Made by a program: the position numbers and the translations under genes | Assembly: GCA_021413735.1 (NCBI GenBank) | Contig: JAIOPV010000069.1 | Location: 1-46,472, forward strand | Length of the DNA: 46,472 nucleotides | From: Planctomycetota bacterium | Lineage (GTDB): Bacteria > Planctomycetota > Planctomycetia > Gemmatales > Gemmataceae | Direction: 5' to 3' | The notes under the pieces: generated by a model | The model's database searches: none | Seen by the model: the letters and a program-made list of their open reading frames with translations, nothing else | Told to the model about the DNA's origin: nothing | Shown here: piece by piece, positions 15,577-24,792 of the stretch | Numbering within the stretch: position 1 is the first letter of the stretch | Layout of the letters: each line of letters opens with the position of its first letter

Positions 15577-18500
15577 TCACTCCCGCGGGTCGGGGGGAGC
15601 CACGGGCCGTGACTCGGGCAAGCGCGGTGCCCCGGCCTCTGGTCCGCGGGCCGGCGCTGGACCGGCGAGTCCACCCGTCGGCGCGTGCCGGCCGTTCGTC
15701 TCTGCCGGGACCGGAGGCTCCGGAAGCACTTCCACCGGTGCCGGACTCAGCGGCGTCGCGGGCACCGGCCGCGACACGGGTTCCGGGTGTTCGGTCAGCC
15801 AGGCGTCGTCCCAGTCCCTGGCGGGCGTTCCGTCTACCGACGGCGACGACGGGACGTACACCTGCCTGCCGAACAGCAGGAACACGGCCGGGGTAACCAC
15901 CTGGTCCATCAGAGTCGATGTAATGAGCCCGCCGATCACCACCACCGCCAGCGGGTGCAAGATCTCCTTGCCCGTCTGGCCGGCGCCGAGCGCGAGCGGC
16001 ACCAGCCCGATCACCGCCACCCCGGCCGTCATCAGCACCGGGGCCAGCCGCTCGAGACTGCCGCGGACGATCATCTCCTTGCCGAACGCCTCACCCTCCT
16101 CCTTCATCAGGTGGATGTAGTGGGCGATCATCATGATCCCGTTGCGGCTGACGATTCCGATCAGCGTGATGAACCCGACCCAGTGGGCGACCGACAGTGT
16201 GGACGCCTGGAACCACACGCCCGGCCACCGCCACCACGGGACGGCACCGAGCGCGGCCGCGTCCGGGCGGTTGACGATGAGCAGCGCCGCAACGGCACCC
16301 AGTCCCGCGAGCGGGAGGTTCACGCCGAGCACCATGAGGCCCGCCCGCCACGACCCGAGGCACCGGGACAGGAGCAGGAACACCGCGACCACGGAGGCCG
16401 CGCCGAGGACCAGGAGCCGGGTGTTCGCCTCCTGCTGGGCGCGGTACTGGCCGTCGTCTTCGACCCGGTACTCCCCGCCCCGGGCACGCAGCTTCTCCTC
16501 CGTCGGGCGGACCGCCCGCTTGATGTCGGCGACCACGTCGCCGAGGCTCCGGCCCTGGACGTTGCACGACACCACGACCCGGCGGGCCACGTTCTCGTGG
16601 TTCAGGGTGTTCGGCCCGGTCGTGTCCAGAACCTCCGCGACCTGGTCGAGCGAGACCTTCTTCCCGGACGGGGTGTCGAGGATCGTCCGGCCGATCGCCT
16701 TGGGGTCGGAGCGGGACCGCTCGTCGTACCACACGACGAGGGAGAAGTACTTCTCGCCGTCCAGCACGGTGGACACCTTGCGGCCCTTGTAGGCCGTCTC
16801 CAGGAGTCGGACCACCTCCCCGGGCGCGAGGCCGTACCGGGCCGCCTCCTCCCGCCTCACCCGGAGACGGACCTGGGAGATCTCCACCTGGGGCTCGACC
16901 TGGAGGTCCACCACCCCCGGGACCTTCGACACCGCGTCCTGGATCTCCTGGGCGGCGTTGCGCAGTTCTTGCAGGTCCGGGCCGAACACCTTGACCGCCA
17001 CCTGCGCACGCACCCCGGACATGATGTGGTCGAGTCGGTGGCTGATCGGCTGACCGACGTTGGCCTTCACGTTGGGGATGCTGCTGACCCGGTCGCGCAC
17101 GTCCGCGAGAACCTGCTCGGGCGGGCGGCCGAACTCCACCACCCCGTACCCGTGCAGGCCGGGAACCGCCCGGAGGACCGCGAACCCGAGCCCGGGCTTG
17201 GGCCGGGCGTGGGGGGCGAGCCGGACGTCGATTTCGGACGTGTTCACTCCCTCCGCGTGCTCGTCCTGCTCCGCCCGCCCGGTCCGCCGCGAGACCGACA
17301 CCACCTCGGGGATCTGGAGGAGCGACTGCTCGGCCCGCGCGGCGACGCGCCCGCTCTCGTCGAGGCTCGTGCCCGGGGGCAGTTGAAGGTTGACGGTCAC
17401 CGTCCCCTCGTTGAACGGGGGGAGGAACTCGGACCCCATTCCGAGGACCGAGAGCATCGTCGCCACCGACAGTACGAGCGACACGACCAGGACCGGCCAC
17501 GGGAACCGCAGGCTGAGCCGCAGGAGCCGGGCGTCGACCCACTTCAGGCCGCGGAGCAGCATGGCGTCGCGGTGCGGCCGGGCCTTGCCGCGGCCGAGGA
17601 GCAGCGACGCGAGTACCGGCGTCACGGTGAGCGAGACCAGCAGCGACGCCATGAGCGACACGAGGTACGCCAGCCCGAGCGGGGCGAACATCCGGCCCTC
17701 AAGTCCCGATAGCGCGAACAGCGGCAGCACCACCAGGCAGACGATCAGGGTCGCGTAGACGATCGAGTTTCGGACCTCACTCGACGCGCGGAAGACGACC
17801 TTGAGTAGCGGGTCGGGGTCGGCCTTGGCGCGGTTCTCGTTCAGCCGGCGGAAGATGTTCTCCACGTCCACGATTGCGTCGTCGACCAGCTCCCCGACGG
17901 CCACCGCGATCCCCCCGAGCGTCATCGTGTTGATCGTGATCCCGAAGTAACTGAACACGAGGACCGTGACCAGGATCGAGAGCGGGATGGCGGTCAGGGT
18001 GATGACGCTCGTCCGGATGCTGGCCAGGAAGACCAGCAGGACGACGAACACCCAGACGGTCCCGTCCCGGATGGCCTCGACCACGTTGTCGATGGCGGCC
18101 TGGATGAAGTCTGCCTGGCGGAAGACCCGCCGCTCGATCACGGCCCCCGCCGGGGCGTCGGCCTGGAGCTGGTCGAGGGCCGCGTCCAGCTTGGGGGTGA
18201 GGTCGAGGGTGTTCGCCCCCGGCTGCTTTTGGACGGTCAGGATCACCGACGGGCCGCCGACCGGCCGGCCGTCGTCGTCCTTCACCCGGGTGCTCCCGTC
18301 CCCGCGGCGGACGGGGCCGGCGAACCGGACGTCCGCCACGTCGTTGATGCGGATGGCCCGGTCCCCGCGCCACGCCACGGGGCTCTCGGCGATCTGCTCG
18401 GGCGTCAGGCTCTGGCCGCTGATCCGGATGAGCGACTCCTTCGGCCCCCGCTCCATCACCCCGCCGCCGGCCAGCACGTTCGCCTTCTCGGCCGCGTCGG

Positions 18501-19140
18501 TGAGTTGCTGGAGTGTGACGTTCTGGGCCGCGAGCCGCTCGGGCGACGTGACGACCTGGTACTGCTTCAGGTAGCCGCCCATCACCGTCACCTGCGAGAC
18601 CCCGTCCACCGCCAGCAGCCGGTTCCGGACGTTGAACTCGCCGAACGTCCGCAGGTCCATGCCCTGCTTGAGTGCCTCCTCCGGAGTCTTTGCCGACTCG
18701 GCTGGGCGCAGCCCCACGATCATCACCTCGCCCATGATGGACGAGATCGGGGCCATGACCGGGTTGACGTCCGCCGGGAGCCGCTCGCGGACGAGTTGGA
18801 GGCGCTCGGACACCACCTGCCGGTCCTGGTAAATGTCCGTCCCCCAGTCGAACTCGACCCACACCACCGACAGCCCGATTCCCGACGCCGACCGGACCCG
18901 TCGGACCCCCGTGGCCCCGTTGAGCATGTACTCGATCGGCCGGGTGACGACGACCTCGACCTCCTCCGGGGCCAGGCCGGGGGCCTCCGTCAGGATCGTC
19001 ACGGTCGGCCGGTTCAGGTCCGGAAACACGTCCACCGGGGTGCGGACGAGTTGGTAGAGCCCCGCGGCCGCGACCGCCGCCGCGGCGATCAGGACGAGGA
19101 CCCGGTTCTGGAGCGAGAACGCGATGACGCGGTTGAGCAC
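15577..19140 (-). CDS. CusA/CzcA-type heavy-metal RND efflux pump
   Basis: This 1187-residue inner membrane pump starts with MLNRVIAFSLQNRVLVLIAA and the first periplasmic part has TPVDVFPDLNRPTVTI, both typical of heavy-metal RND proteins. The proton-relay helix near residues 410-425 reads AVAVGELVDDAIVDVENIFR. Twelve membrane segments fit the family length, about 1040 residues, but here a Pro/Ala-rich tail of roughly 95 residues follows the last segment (after FLLFGRQVYVP). The start is a GTG at 19140. The adaptor gene ends 13 bases upstream. Together with the adaptor and a TolC-like factor it would export metal from the periplasm. Cu/Ag versus Zn/Co/Cd specificity cannot be read with certainty. 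Confidence 0.93.
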   Translation of the reverse strand: MLNRVIAFSLQNRVLVLIAAAAVAAAGLYQLVRTPVDVFPDLNRPTVTILTEAPGLAPEEVEVVVTRPIEYMLNGATGVRRVRSASGIGLSVVWVEFDWGTDIYQDRQVVSERLQLVRERLPADVNPVMAPISSIMGEVMIVGLRPAESAKTPEEALKQGMDLRTFGEFNVRNRLLAVDGVSQVTVMGGYLKQYQVVTSPERLAAQNVTLQQLTDAAEKANVLAGGGVMERGPKESLIRISGQSLTPEQIAESPVAWRGDRAIRINDVADVRFAGPVRRGDGSTRVKDDDGRPVGGPSVILTVQKQPGANTLDLTPKLDAALDQLQADAPAGAVIERRVFRQADFIQAAIDNVVEAIRDGTVWVFVVLLVFLASIRTSVITLTAIPLSILVTVLVFSYFGITINTMTLGGIAVAVGELVDDAIVDVENIFRRLNENRAKADPDPLLKVVFRASSEVRNSIVYATLIVCLVVLPLFALSGLEGRMFAPLGLAYLVSLMASLLVSLTVTPVLASLLLGRGKARPHRDAMLLRGLKWVDARLLRLSLRFPWPVLVVSLVLSVATMLSVLGMGSEFLPPFNEGTVTVNLQLPPGTSLDESGRVAARAEQSLLQIPEVVSVSRRTGRAEQDEHAEGVNTSEIDVRLAPHARPKPGLGFAVLRAVPGLHGYGVVEFGRPPEQVLADVRDRVSSIPNVKANVGQPISHRLDHIMSGVRAQVAVKVFGPDLQELRNAAQEIQDAVSKVPGVVDLQVEPQVEISQVRLRVRREEAARYGLAPGEVVRLLETAYKGRKVSTVLDGEKYFSLVVWYDERSRSDPKAIGRTILDTPSGKKVSLDQVAEVLDTTGPNTLNHENVARRVVVSCNVQGRSLGDVVADIKRAVRPTEEKLRARGGEYRVEDDGQYRAQQEANTRLLVLGAASVVAVFLLLSRCLGSWRAGLMVLGVNLPLAGLGAVAALLIVNRPDAAALGAVPWWRWPGVWFQASTLSVAHWVGFITLIGIVSRNGIMMIAHYIHLMKEEGEAFGKEMIVRGSLERLAPVLMTAGVAVIGLVPLALGAGQTGKEILHPLAVVVIGGLITSTLMDQVVTPAVFLLFGRQVYVPSSPSVDGTPARDWDDAWLTEHPEPVSRPVPATPLSPAPVEVLPEPPVPAETNGRHAPTGGLAGPAPARGPEAGAPRLPESRPVAPPDPRE

Positions 19141-19153
19141 GGCCCTGTCCCTT

Positions 19154-21397
19154 TCACCGGAGCGAGGCGTGGGCGGTCATGAGTTCGGCGGCCCCCGCGA
19201 CGGCGACCGGCTCGCCCGCGGACAGGCCGCGGGTGACGGCAACGAACCGGTCGTCGGAGTGGCCGAGGTCGACGGCCCGGCGGGCGAACACCCCGTCCGG
19301 GCTTCGGACGAACACGAACGCGGCCGACCCGTCCGCGACCACCGCCGACTTCGGAACCGCGACCGCGGGCGGGCGGGAGCCTCGGACGACCGTGACGGTG
19401 GCGAGTTGGTTGTTGAGAAGTCCCCCGGGTAGACCGCCGTCGAGTTCGACCCACACCGCGAGCGAGCGGGTGTCGGCACCGACCGTGCGGCTGCTCCGGA
19501 CCACCTTGCCGGTGCCCACGAACGCGGGGTCGGCGACGAGCCGCACGCGCACCGACTGCCCGAGTGAGACGGACCCGAGGTCCCGTTCCGAGGCGAACCC
19601 GCGGACCCACGGGGCGGACACGTCGTGGACCTCGAAGAGTGGCTCGTGGGCCGCGACCGCCTGCCCCAGCACCTTGTCGAAGTTCACCACGACGCCAGCG
19701 ACCGGCGACCGGACCGGGACCGCCGAGAGCATCTCGTTCTTCGTCAGGAGCCGCTCGACGTGGTCCGGCGTGAGCCCCGCGGTCAAGAGCTTCCGCCTCA
19801 GCCCGTCCCCGCGGGACCGGAGACCGTTGAGCTGGCTCTCCAGCTTCCACAGCGTCTGGGCCGCGGCCCCGGGGATCTTCCGGAGGCTCGCGAGGGTGGT
19901 CTCGGCGAGGGCGGCTTCCAGGTGGGTCTTGAGTAACTCTTGCTGCATGGTCAACAGCTCGGGACTGTACACCTCGGCCACCACGTCGCCGGGTTTCACC
20001 AACTGTCCACGGTCGGCCCGGATCGTTTGGATCGTGCCGGCGATCTGAGACGCCGCGAAGCCGCGTTTGGCCGGCGGCAATTCGACCACGCCGTCCAGGG
20101 TCAGAACCTCGTCGACGACTCTCAGCGTTGCGGGCTCGACTTTCAGCCCGATCGTCCGCTCCGCCTCGGGGGAAAGCCGGAGGACCGTCGGCGCGAAGAA
20201 CGGCGCGAGTTCGTGCCCGCCGCGGGTCACGACGCGGTCACCCGGGAAGATGCCGCCGCCCAGAACCTCGGTCCTGCCGCCGGACTCCCGCCCGACGACG
20301 ACCGACTTCTTCCGGTACTCGGACGCGCCGGCCGCGCTGGCCTCCTCGACCAGGACGAACCGCTCGGCCCCTTCCCGAAGGACGGCCGCGGACGGCACCG
20401 TCGGCCGGGCCTTCCCGTCCGAGACGACGACGTACGCCTGCCCCGCCATGCCGGGCTGGAAGCGCGGCTCGGAACCGGGCGGGTTGGCGAGTTCGGCCCA
20501 CACCGCCGCCACGTTCGTAACCGGGTCGAGGAAGAGGCTCCTCGCCTGCACGCGGATGCGGAACACCTCGCTCGGGTAGGCGACGAGGTGGAGTTCGACC
20601 GCCTGACCGACCAGGACCCGGCCCAGATCCTTCTCGAGAACGCCCACGCGGACCGAGACCGTGGAGAGGTCGATCACCTCGGCCAGGTGTTCGGTCGTGT
20701 CGACCACCTTACCGGCCGTGACCTCGGCGTGGATCACCACCCCGGAAACCGGGGCGCGGACCGGGAGGGTCAGCCCGGCGACGGGCTTCCGGGTGCGGGA
20801 CAGTTCGTCGAGCCCCTCGGGCGGGAGACCCAGGGTGAGCCACTTGGCACGGGCCACGGCGAGGGCGTTCCTGTGTTGTGCCAGCGTGCTCTCGGCGTCG
20901 ATCACGGTCTGTCCCGACACCACCCCCTGGTCGGCCGACTTCCGGAGTTCGGTCACGAGCTTGTCGGACAGGGCGATGTCGTTCTGGGCCGAGGCGAGTT
21001 CGAGTTGGAGCGTGTCGAGGTCCAGGCTCTCGACCTCGGCCAGCACGTCCCCGGCCTTGACCGCCTGGCCCGGCGTGACGGCGACGCGGGTGACCCGGCC
21101 GGGCAGTTGGGCGGTCACGTACCCGTGGCTCCGCCACGGCGCGGCGATCGTGGCGTAAGCCAGTACCTTGTCCTCGACGGGCCGGGATTCGACGACAGCC
21201 GTATCGACGTCGACGGCCGAGCGGGCGTCAGCCGTCAAGAGCAAACTGCCGGTCTCGGGGTCCGCCACCGCTCCCTTCGTGGGGAGGGGGGCGTGCCCCT
21301 CGTGCGCGAACACGGCGGCGACCCCAACGGTCGCCACCGCGGCGAGCGACAGCCAGCGGCTGCGGGCGAACGCCCGGGCGCGTCCGACGGGTGTCAT
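19154..21397 (-). CDS. Tandem (double) periplasmic adaptor protein for RND efflux
   Basis: A 747-residue protein holding two complete CusB/HlyD-type adaptor units in one chain. After a signal segment (about 12-30) and EGHAP, the first unit (about 35-370) has the barrel-sandwich half GYVTAQLPGRVTRVAVTPGQ, a coiled coil and PVSGVVIHAEVTAGKVV. The second unit (about 385-740) begins VLTLDGVVELPPAKRGFAAS and repeats the plan with GTIQTIRADRGQLVKPGDVV and PVAGVVVNFDKVLGQAV. Typical adaptors are about 400 residues. The frame is uninterrupted, so this is a real fusion. It would bridge the RND pump (19140-15577, next gene) to an outer membrane channel. The ATG follows GGGAGA. Confidence 0.9.
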   Translation of the reverse strand: MTPVGRARAFARSRWLSLAAVATVGVAAVFAHEGHAPLPTKGAVADPETGSLLLTADARSAVDVDTAVVESRPVEDKVLAYATIAAPWRSHGYVTAQLPGRVTRVAVTPGQAVKAGDVLAEVESLDLDTLQLELASAQNDIALSDKLVTELRKSADQGVVSGQTVIDAESTLAQHRNALAVARAKWLTLGLPPEGLDELSRTRKPVAGLTLPVRAPVSGVVIHAEVTAGKVVDTTEHLAEVIDLSTVSVRVGVLEKDLGRVLVGQAVELHLVAYPSEVFRIRVQARSLFLDPVTNVAAVWAELANPPGSEPRFQPGMAGQAYVVVSDGKARPTVPSAAVLREGAERFVLVEEASAAGASEYRKKSVVVGRESGGRTEVLGGGIFPGDRVVTRGGHELAPFFAPTVLRLSPEAERTIGLKVEPATLRVVDEVLTLDGVVELPPAKRGFAASQIAGTIQTIRADRGQLVKPGDVVAEVYSPELLTMQQELLKTHLEAALAETTLASLRKIPGAAAQTLWKLESQLNGLRSRGDGLRRKLLTAGLTPDHVERLLTKNEMLSAVPVRSPVAGVVVNFDKVLGQAVAAHEPLFEVHDVSAPWVRGFASERDLGSVSLGQSVRVRLVADPAFVGTGKVVRSSRTVGADTRSLAVWVELDGGLPGGLLNNQLATVTVVRGSRPPAVAVPKSAVVADGSAAFVFVRSPDGVFARRAVDLGHSDDRFVAVTRGLSAGEPVAVAGAAELMTAHASLR

Positions 21398-21551
21398 GGT
21401 CAATCTCCCTCTGTTCGGGGGCGGGCACAAGCCCGCCTCGTTGTTTCGATCGAACCCCGGCCGCCCGGGTCCGGACATCGGCTGGCGGGCACGAAAGCCC
21501 AGAACCCGGGACGGCGCGAGGCTCCCCGGCCTCTCGGCCGAGGATCTGCAG

Positions 21552-21932
21552 CTACCGCGCCCACTCGGCCGCGACGGCGGCGAGCGTCTTGTCGGGGTCC
21601 ACCTGAGCCTTGGCAGCACACCCGCGGCAGCAGACGTAAACGGTTTGGCCCTTCACCGTCACGGCGACGGGCTTGCCCATCGACCCGAGTTCCTCGCCGG
21701 TCACCGGGCACGTCTTCTGCCCGCCGAACGGCCGGGCCGCGGGGGACGGGTTCCCTGGCGGTGGTGACGGGGCGACGACGGCATTTGCCGCCGAAGCACG
21801 CGCTGGCACGTCCGGCCCTTTCCGGCACGTCCGGCACCCGCCGGGACTCGAACACCCCGCAACGAGCGGCACCAGCAGGGCGACCGCCCACCCGCCGAGC
21901 ACGACCCACAACGAACACTTGGTCACAGCCAC
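21552..21932 (-). CDS. Lipoprotein with CC-x-x-C metal-site domain
   Basis: A small lipoprotein of up to 126 residues. The signal ends in LVPLVAGC (lipobox). A GGCRTC motif follows, then a Pro-rich linker, and the C-terminal domain reads KTCPVTGEELGSMGKPVAV, VYVCCRGC and DPDKTL. This C-x-V...LGSMG-x-P...CCxxC...DPDKTL pattern recurs at 22003 and 42187 and resembles YHS/TRASH-type metal-binding modules. The open frame starts at the GTG at 21932, but the GTG at 21926 lies at a better distance from AAGGAGG and may be the real start. It sits directly upstream of the adaptor gene. Confidence 0.75.
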   Translation of the reverse strand: MAVTKCSLWVVLGGWAVALLVPLVAGCSSPGGCRTCRKGPDVPARASAANAVVAPSPPPGNPSPAARPFGGQKTCPVTGEELGSMGKPVAVTVKGQTVYVCCRGCAAKAQVDPDKTLAAVAAEWAR

Positions 21933-22002
21933 GTCCTCCTTGACCGGCCCGGGTGTCGGGCCGCGAACTTCGCCGAACGCGAGCGTGCGCCGGCTGTTTT
22001 CG

Positions 22003-22380
22003 TCACTTCGGGACTACGGCGGCCTTTAACTCGGCCACCGTGGCGAGGGTCTTGTCCGGGTCGGCCATCGCCTTCCGTTTACAGCTCTTGCAGCAGACGA
22101 AGACCGGCTTCTCGACGCCGTCCTTTCCGGTCACCATCACCTTGACGGGGGTGCCCATGTCGCCGAGCTGGGAGTCCGGCATGACCGGACAGTAGCGCTG
22201 GGATGCGATCAGCGTCGCGTCGTCGTCTGGGTTCGGCACGGCGTTCACGGCTTCCGAGCTTTCCCCGCCCGCGTCGACGGCCCCGCAACAGCCGTGGCCT
22301 CCGTACCCGGAGTATTTCAAGGCGACGAACCCGCCGGCCAACAGGGCGACAATCGCCACGACACGCGCCTTCTCACCCAC
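22003..22380 (-). CDS. Membrane-anchored protein with CC-x-x-C metal-site domain
   Basis: This 125-residue protein has an N-terminal membrane segment (about 6-22, VVAIVALLAGGFVALKY), then GYGGHGCCGA, an acidic linker and a C-terminal domain with RYCPVMPDSQLGDMGTPVKV, VFVCCKSC and DPDKTLATVAE. It is the closest relative of the lipoprotein encoded 70 bases downstream. The GTG start at 22380 is assumed because it precedes the membrane segment. The CC pairs and the CCxxC suggest a soft-metal site in the periplasm. No catalytic motif was seen. Confidence 0.75.
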   Translation of the reverse strand: MGEKARVVAIVALLAGGFVALKYSGYGGHGCCGAVDAGGESSEAVNAVPNPDDDATLIASQRYCPVMPDSQLGDMGTPVKVMVTGKDGVEKPVFVCCKSCKRKAMADPDKTLATVAELKAAVVPK

Positions 22381-22470
22381 GGAGCACCTTTGGGTTGGAA
22401 CTCGGATCGCCCGGCCCGGTCGAGACATTCCCGACCGGGCCGGACGAGTCGTCACCTTCGACCCGCCGCG

Positions 22471-23355
22471 TCACTTCTTGATGTACTCGGCCGGATCCTT
22501 GATCTCGTCCGGCTTCGTCTTGGCCTTGTCCACGAACTCCTCGATGCACGGGATGCAGCAGAACTCGTAGGTCTTACCGCCGATCACCCAGGTGAACTTC
22601 GGGTTGGCCAGGGTCTTGGAGATCGGGCAGATCTTCTGCCCGGCCTTCGGGTTGTCGTCGTGGGTTGCGCGGATGCCCTTGTACTTCACCGTCGGGACCG
22701 CGTTCCCATTCGCCTTGATGTCCGCCTCGGTGTACTTCCCGCCGGGGGTCAGGAAGAGCGCCCGCTCCTCGTCAGTCCCCTTCTTGACCGGCATCTCCTC
22801 CCCCGCGTAGGCCGCAGCCTCGTTCGAGAACGCGATCCGGAACCGCTCGGTGCCGACGGTGATGTTGTTGACGGTCAGCTGCACCTTCTTGCCGGCCAAC
22901 TCATCGGGCAGGGTGGCGACGAAGAGGGACGTCTTCCCCTTCGCGTCGCCCGCCTGCGGTTCGGGCTTGAACGCCACCGCGACCGCATCGGTCGACCCCG
23001 CAGGGGTGACGAAACCGGCCAGGTCCTGGGCGTCCACCTCCTGGACCCGGGTCTCCTCCTTGCCGAGCATGTACAGGCGGACCTTCCGGCCCTTCTCGAA
23101 CACCGCCTCGACGTGGTAGCTTTCCTTGCCGAGCGAGACGATGATCCCGCCGTGCGAGCCCGGCTTGTGCCCGTGATCCTCGTCCGACTTCGCCGCCCCA
23201 CCCTTCTCCCGGTGTTCGCCGCTCGGCTTGGCGAGGGTGCTCGTGTTCGGGCCGGCCGCCTTTTCGGTCGGGGGCTGTGCCTGGTTGCAACCGACGATTG
23301 CGGCAGTCGCCACCGCGACCGCGGTCCCGCCGAGGATGATGAGCTTGCGGACCAT
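22471..23355 (-). CDS. Lipoprotein with GSHGG domain and C-terminal CC-x-x-C metal site
   Basis: A 294-residue lipoprotein (lipobox IVGC near residue 20). A linker rich in Lys, Glu and His leads into EDHGHKPGSHGGIIVSLGKE, a beta domain of the GP[HN]GG family (VRLYMLGKEETRVQEVDAQ...), then LFLTPGGKYTEADIKANG and a C-terminal module with KICPISKTLANPKFTWVIGG, YEFCCIPC and a short Lys-rich end. The protein at 39650 has the same two-domain order. AGGAGG lies 5 bases before the ATG. It follows the shorter GPHGG lipoprotein in the operon and shares most of its first domain with it. Confidence 0.82.
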   Translation of the reverse strand: MVRKLIILGGTAVAVATAAIVGCNQAQPPTEKAAGPNTSTLAKPSGEHREKGGAAKSDEDHGHKPGSHGGIIVSLGKESYHVEAVFEKGRKVRLYMLGKEETRVQEVDAQDLAGFVTPAGSTDAVAVAFKPEPQAGDAKGKTSLFVATLPDELAGKKVQLTVNNITVGTERFRIAFSNEAAAYAGEEMPVKKGTDEERALFLTPGGKYTEADIKANGNAVPTVKYKGIRATHDDNPKAGQKICPISKTLANPKFTWVIGGKTYEFCCIPCIEEFVDKAKTKPDEIKDPAEYIKK

Positions 23356-23475
23356 GAGAACCTCCTGTGCCGGGCAAGCGGGTGACGACACCCGCAACCA
23401 CCGGCACGACTGGCGTTGAGAACGGGAATGTGACGTCCACCGCACGCCGACCGACCGGGGTCGGCGTCGCGGCGT

Positions 23476-24066
23476 TTAGTGGGCCTTCTCGTTGGCGAAC
23501 TCGATCCGGAACCGCTCGGTGCCGATCGTGATGTTGTTGACGGTCACCTTGAACTTCTTGTGGGCGACGGCTTCCGGAAGGGCGGCGACGAACAGGGAGG
23601 TCTTGCCCTTCGCGTCGCCCGCCTGCGGCTCGGGCTTGAACACCACCGCGACCGGTTCCGTCGCCCCCTCGGGTGTGACGAACCCGGCTAACTCCTGCAC
23701 GTCGAGGGCTTGGGCCTGGGTCTCGTCCTTGCCGAGCATGTACAGTTGGACCTTCTCGCCCTTCCCGAACACGACCTCGGCGTGGTAGCTGTCCTTGCCC
23801 AGCGAGACGATCATCCCGCCGTGCGGACCGGGCTTGTGGGCGTGGTCGTCCTTCTTGCCGTCCGCGGTCTTGTGGTCGCCGTGATCGTCTTTCTTACCGT
23901 CGATGGTCTTGTGGCCGCCGTGGTCGTCCTTCTTGCCGCCGTCGGTTTTGTTGTGGTCGTCGGCGTGTGGTGCAGTACCCGTGGGGTGGGCCTTGTTGCA
24001 CCCGACCAGGGCCAGCACGACAACGGCCGCCGCGAGAGTGCCAGGAACAATCAACGTGCGCATCAT
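23476..24066 (-). CDS. GPHGG lipoprotein with His/Asp/Lys tandem repeats
   Basis: A 196-residue lipoprotein (lipobox LVGC at residue 23). Residues 41-79 are three 13-residue repeats of the type DGKKDDHGDHKTA. After them comes AHKPGPHGGMIVSLGKDSYH and a beta domain (VQLYMLGKDETQAQ, GFVTPEGATEPVAVVFKPEP, VNNITIGTERFRIEF) nearly identical in plan to the first domain of the neighbouring 22471-23355 protein, but without the C-terminal CC-x-x-C module. Probably the two are tandem duplicates of which one lost or gained the module. The His/Asp repeats suggest metal buffering at the cell surface. ATGATG gives two start choices three bases apart. Confidence 0.8.
   Translation of the reverse strand: MMRTLIVPGTLAAAVVVLALVGCNKAHPTGTAPHADDHNKTDGGKKDDHGGHKTIDGKKDDHGDHKTADGKKDDHAHKPGPHGGMIVSLGKDSYHAEVVFGKGEKVQLYMLGKDETQAQALDVQELAGFVTPEGATEPVAVVFKPEPQAGDAKGKTSLFVAALPEAVAHKKFKVTVNNITIGTERFRIEFANEKAH
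23830..23946 (-). repeat. Three in-frame 39-base repeats (13 residues each)
   Basis: Within the GPHGG lipoprotein gene, three successive 39-base units encode TDGGKKDDHGGHK, TIDGKKDDHGDHK and TADGKKDDHAHKP. The DNA copies differ at several synonymous positions (for example gtcgtcctt/gtcgtcttt), so the array is not recent. Expansion of a His/Asp motif is plausible under metal selection. Confidence 0.7.
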
Positions 24067-24277
24067 GGAGAATCCTGTGACCGGGGTACGCGGGTGGTCA
24101 GACCCGCGTCCGCGGATGGTGTTGGAAGCCGAAGAACCGGGTTCTCGCCAATCCACGAAGAAATCGTGGCGGGCGAGACAGGTGAAGACACGAACGGAAT
24201 GACGTCTGACCGAACGGCCGACGACGGGTCACGTCACGCCGCCGCAATGGCGTGTGACGAGACGGAGGAGGAATGGA

Positions 24278-24745
24278 CTAACAGCGCAGGTTGTGGTGCG
24301 TGTAGAGGAGTTCGGAAGTGGTGAGAAGTGGGTGCCCACCGCCCCATCGACCGTCGAGTTCGCGAACGCAATAGGCGACGGCTTCGACGCCCGAGGGAGC
24401 GAACGATGGGTTGTGGTCGAACGTCAGGATTCGCAGGAAGGTCGAGACGTCGGGCTGCGCCGATTCGGCCTGGGTCGTTGGAGCCTTGTCCGAACCGTCC
24501 TTACACGGGCACTTGTCCTTCGGCTGGTCGGGCTTCGACGGGGTGGATTTCTCGGCGGGGGATTGGTGTTTGTGCGAGCAACACGAGTGCGAAACTCGTT
24601 CGGCGGGGGGACCATTGACCGAGGATCCCAGGGTATTATGGGGCGATGGCGAGGCTGCCAACATTTTCCCAGCCGAGCAGCAGCAGAGCATGGGCCCCAC
24701 TGCCACGGCGAGAATCAGTTGGTAGGTCAACGCCAGCCGCAACAT
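24278..24745 (-). CDS. Small Cys-rich exported protein, LRC-type family member D
   Basis: A 155-residue protein: MLRLALTYQLILAVAVGPML followed by CCC (family motif GPxxCxC), CCSHKH near residue 50, KCPCKDG near 79 and a C-terminal half without clusters ending TSELLYTHHNLRC. The last codons are CCTGCGCTGTTAGT, similar to those of the genes at 4225 and 40743. The start at 24745 is preferred over an upstream in-frame ATG at 24784, since that one lies about 9 bases from the proposed -10 box. It is the first gene of the minus-strand operon that ends with the GGY-rich gene at 13269. Its function is unknown. Confidence 0.72.
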   Translation of the reverse strand: MLRLALTYQLILAVAVGPMLCCCSAGKMLAASPSPHNTLGSSVNGPPAERVSHSCCSHKHQSPAEKSTPSKPDQPKDKCPCKDGSDKAPTTQAESAQPDVSTFLRILTFDHNPSFAPSGVEAVAYCVRELDGRWGGGHPLLTTSELLYTHHNLRC

Positions 24746-24792
24746 CGGGAGCAAGCTCCAAAACCACAGGTGAGAGTGGCTCATCGCCCGTA

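Noticed and set aside
15685-17712. 675-codon frame antisense to the RND pump
   Set aside because: Arg/His/Pro/Leu-rich composition without domains, fully inside a well-supported pump gene.
19940-21943. 667-codon frame antisense to the adaptor gene
   Set aside because: Same signs of a GC-codon shadow; the opposite strand carries two complete adaptor units.
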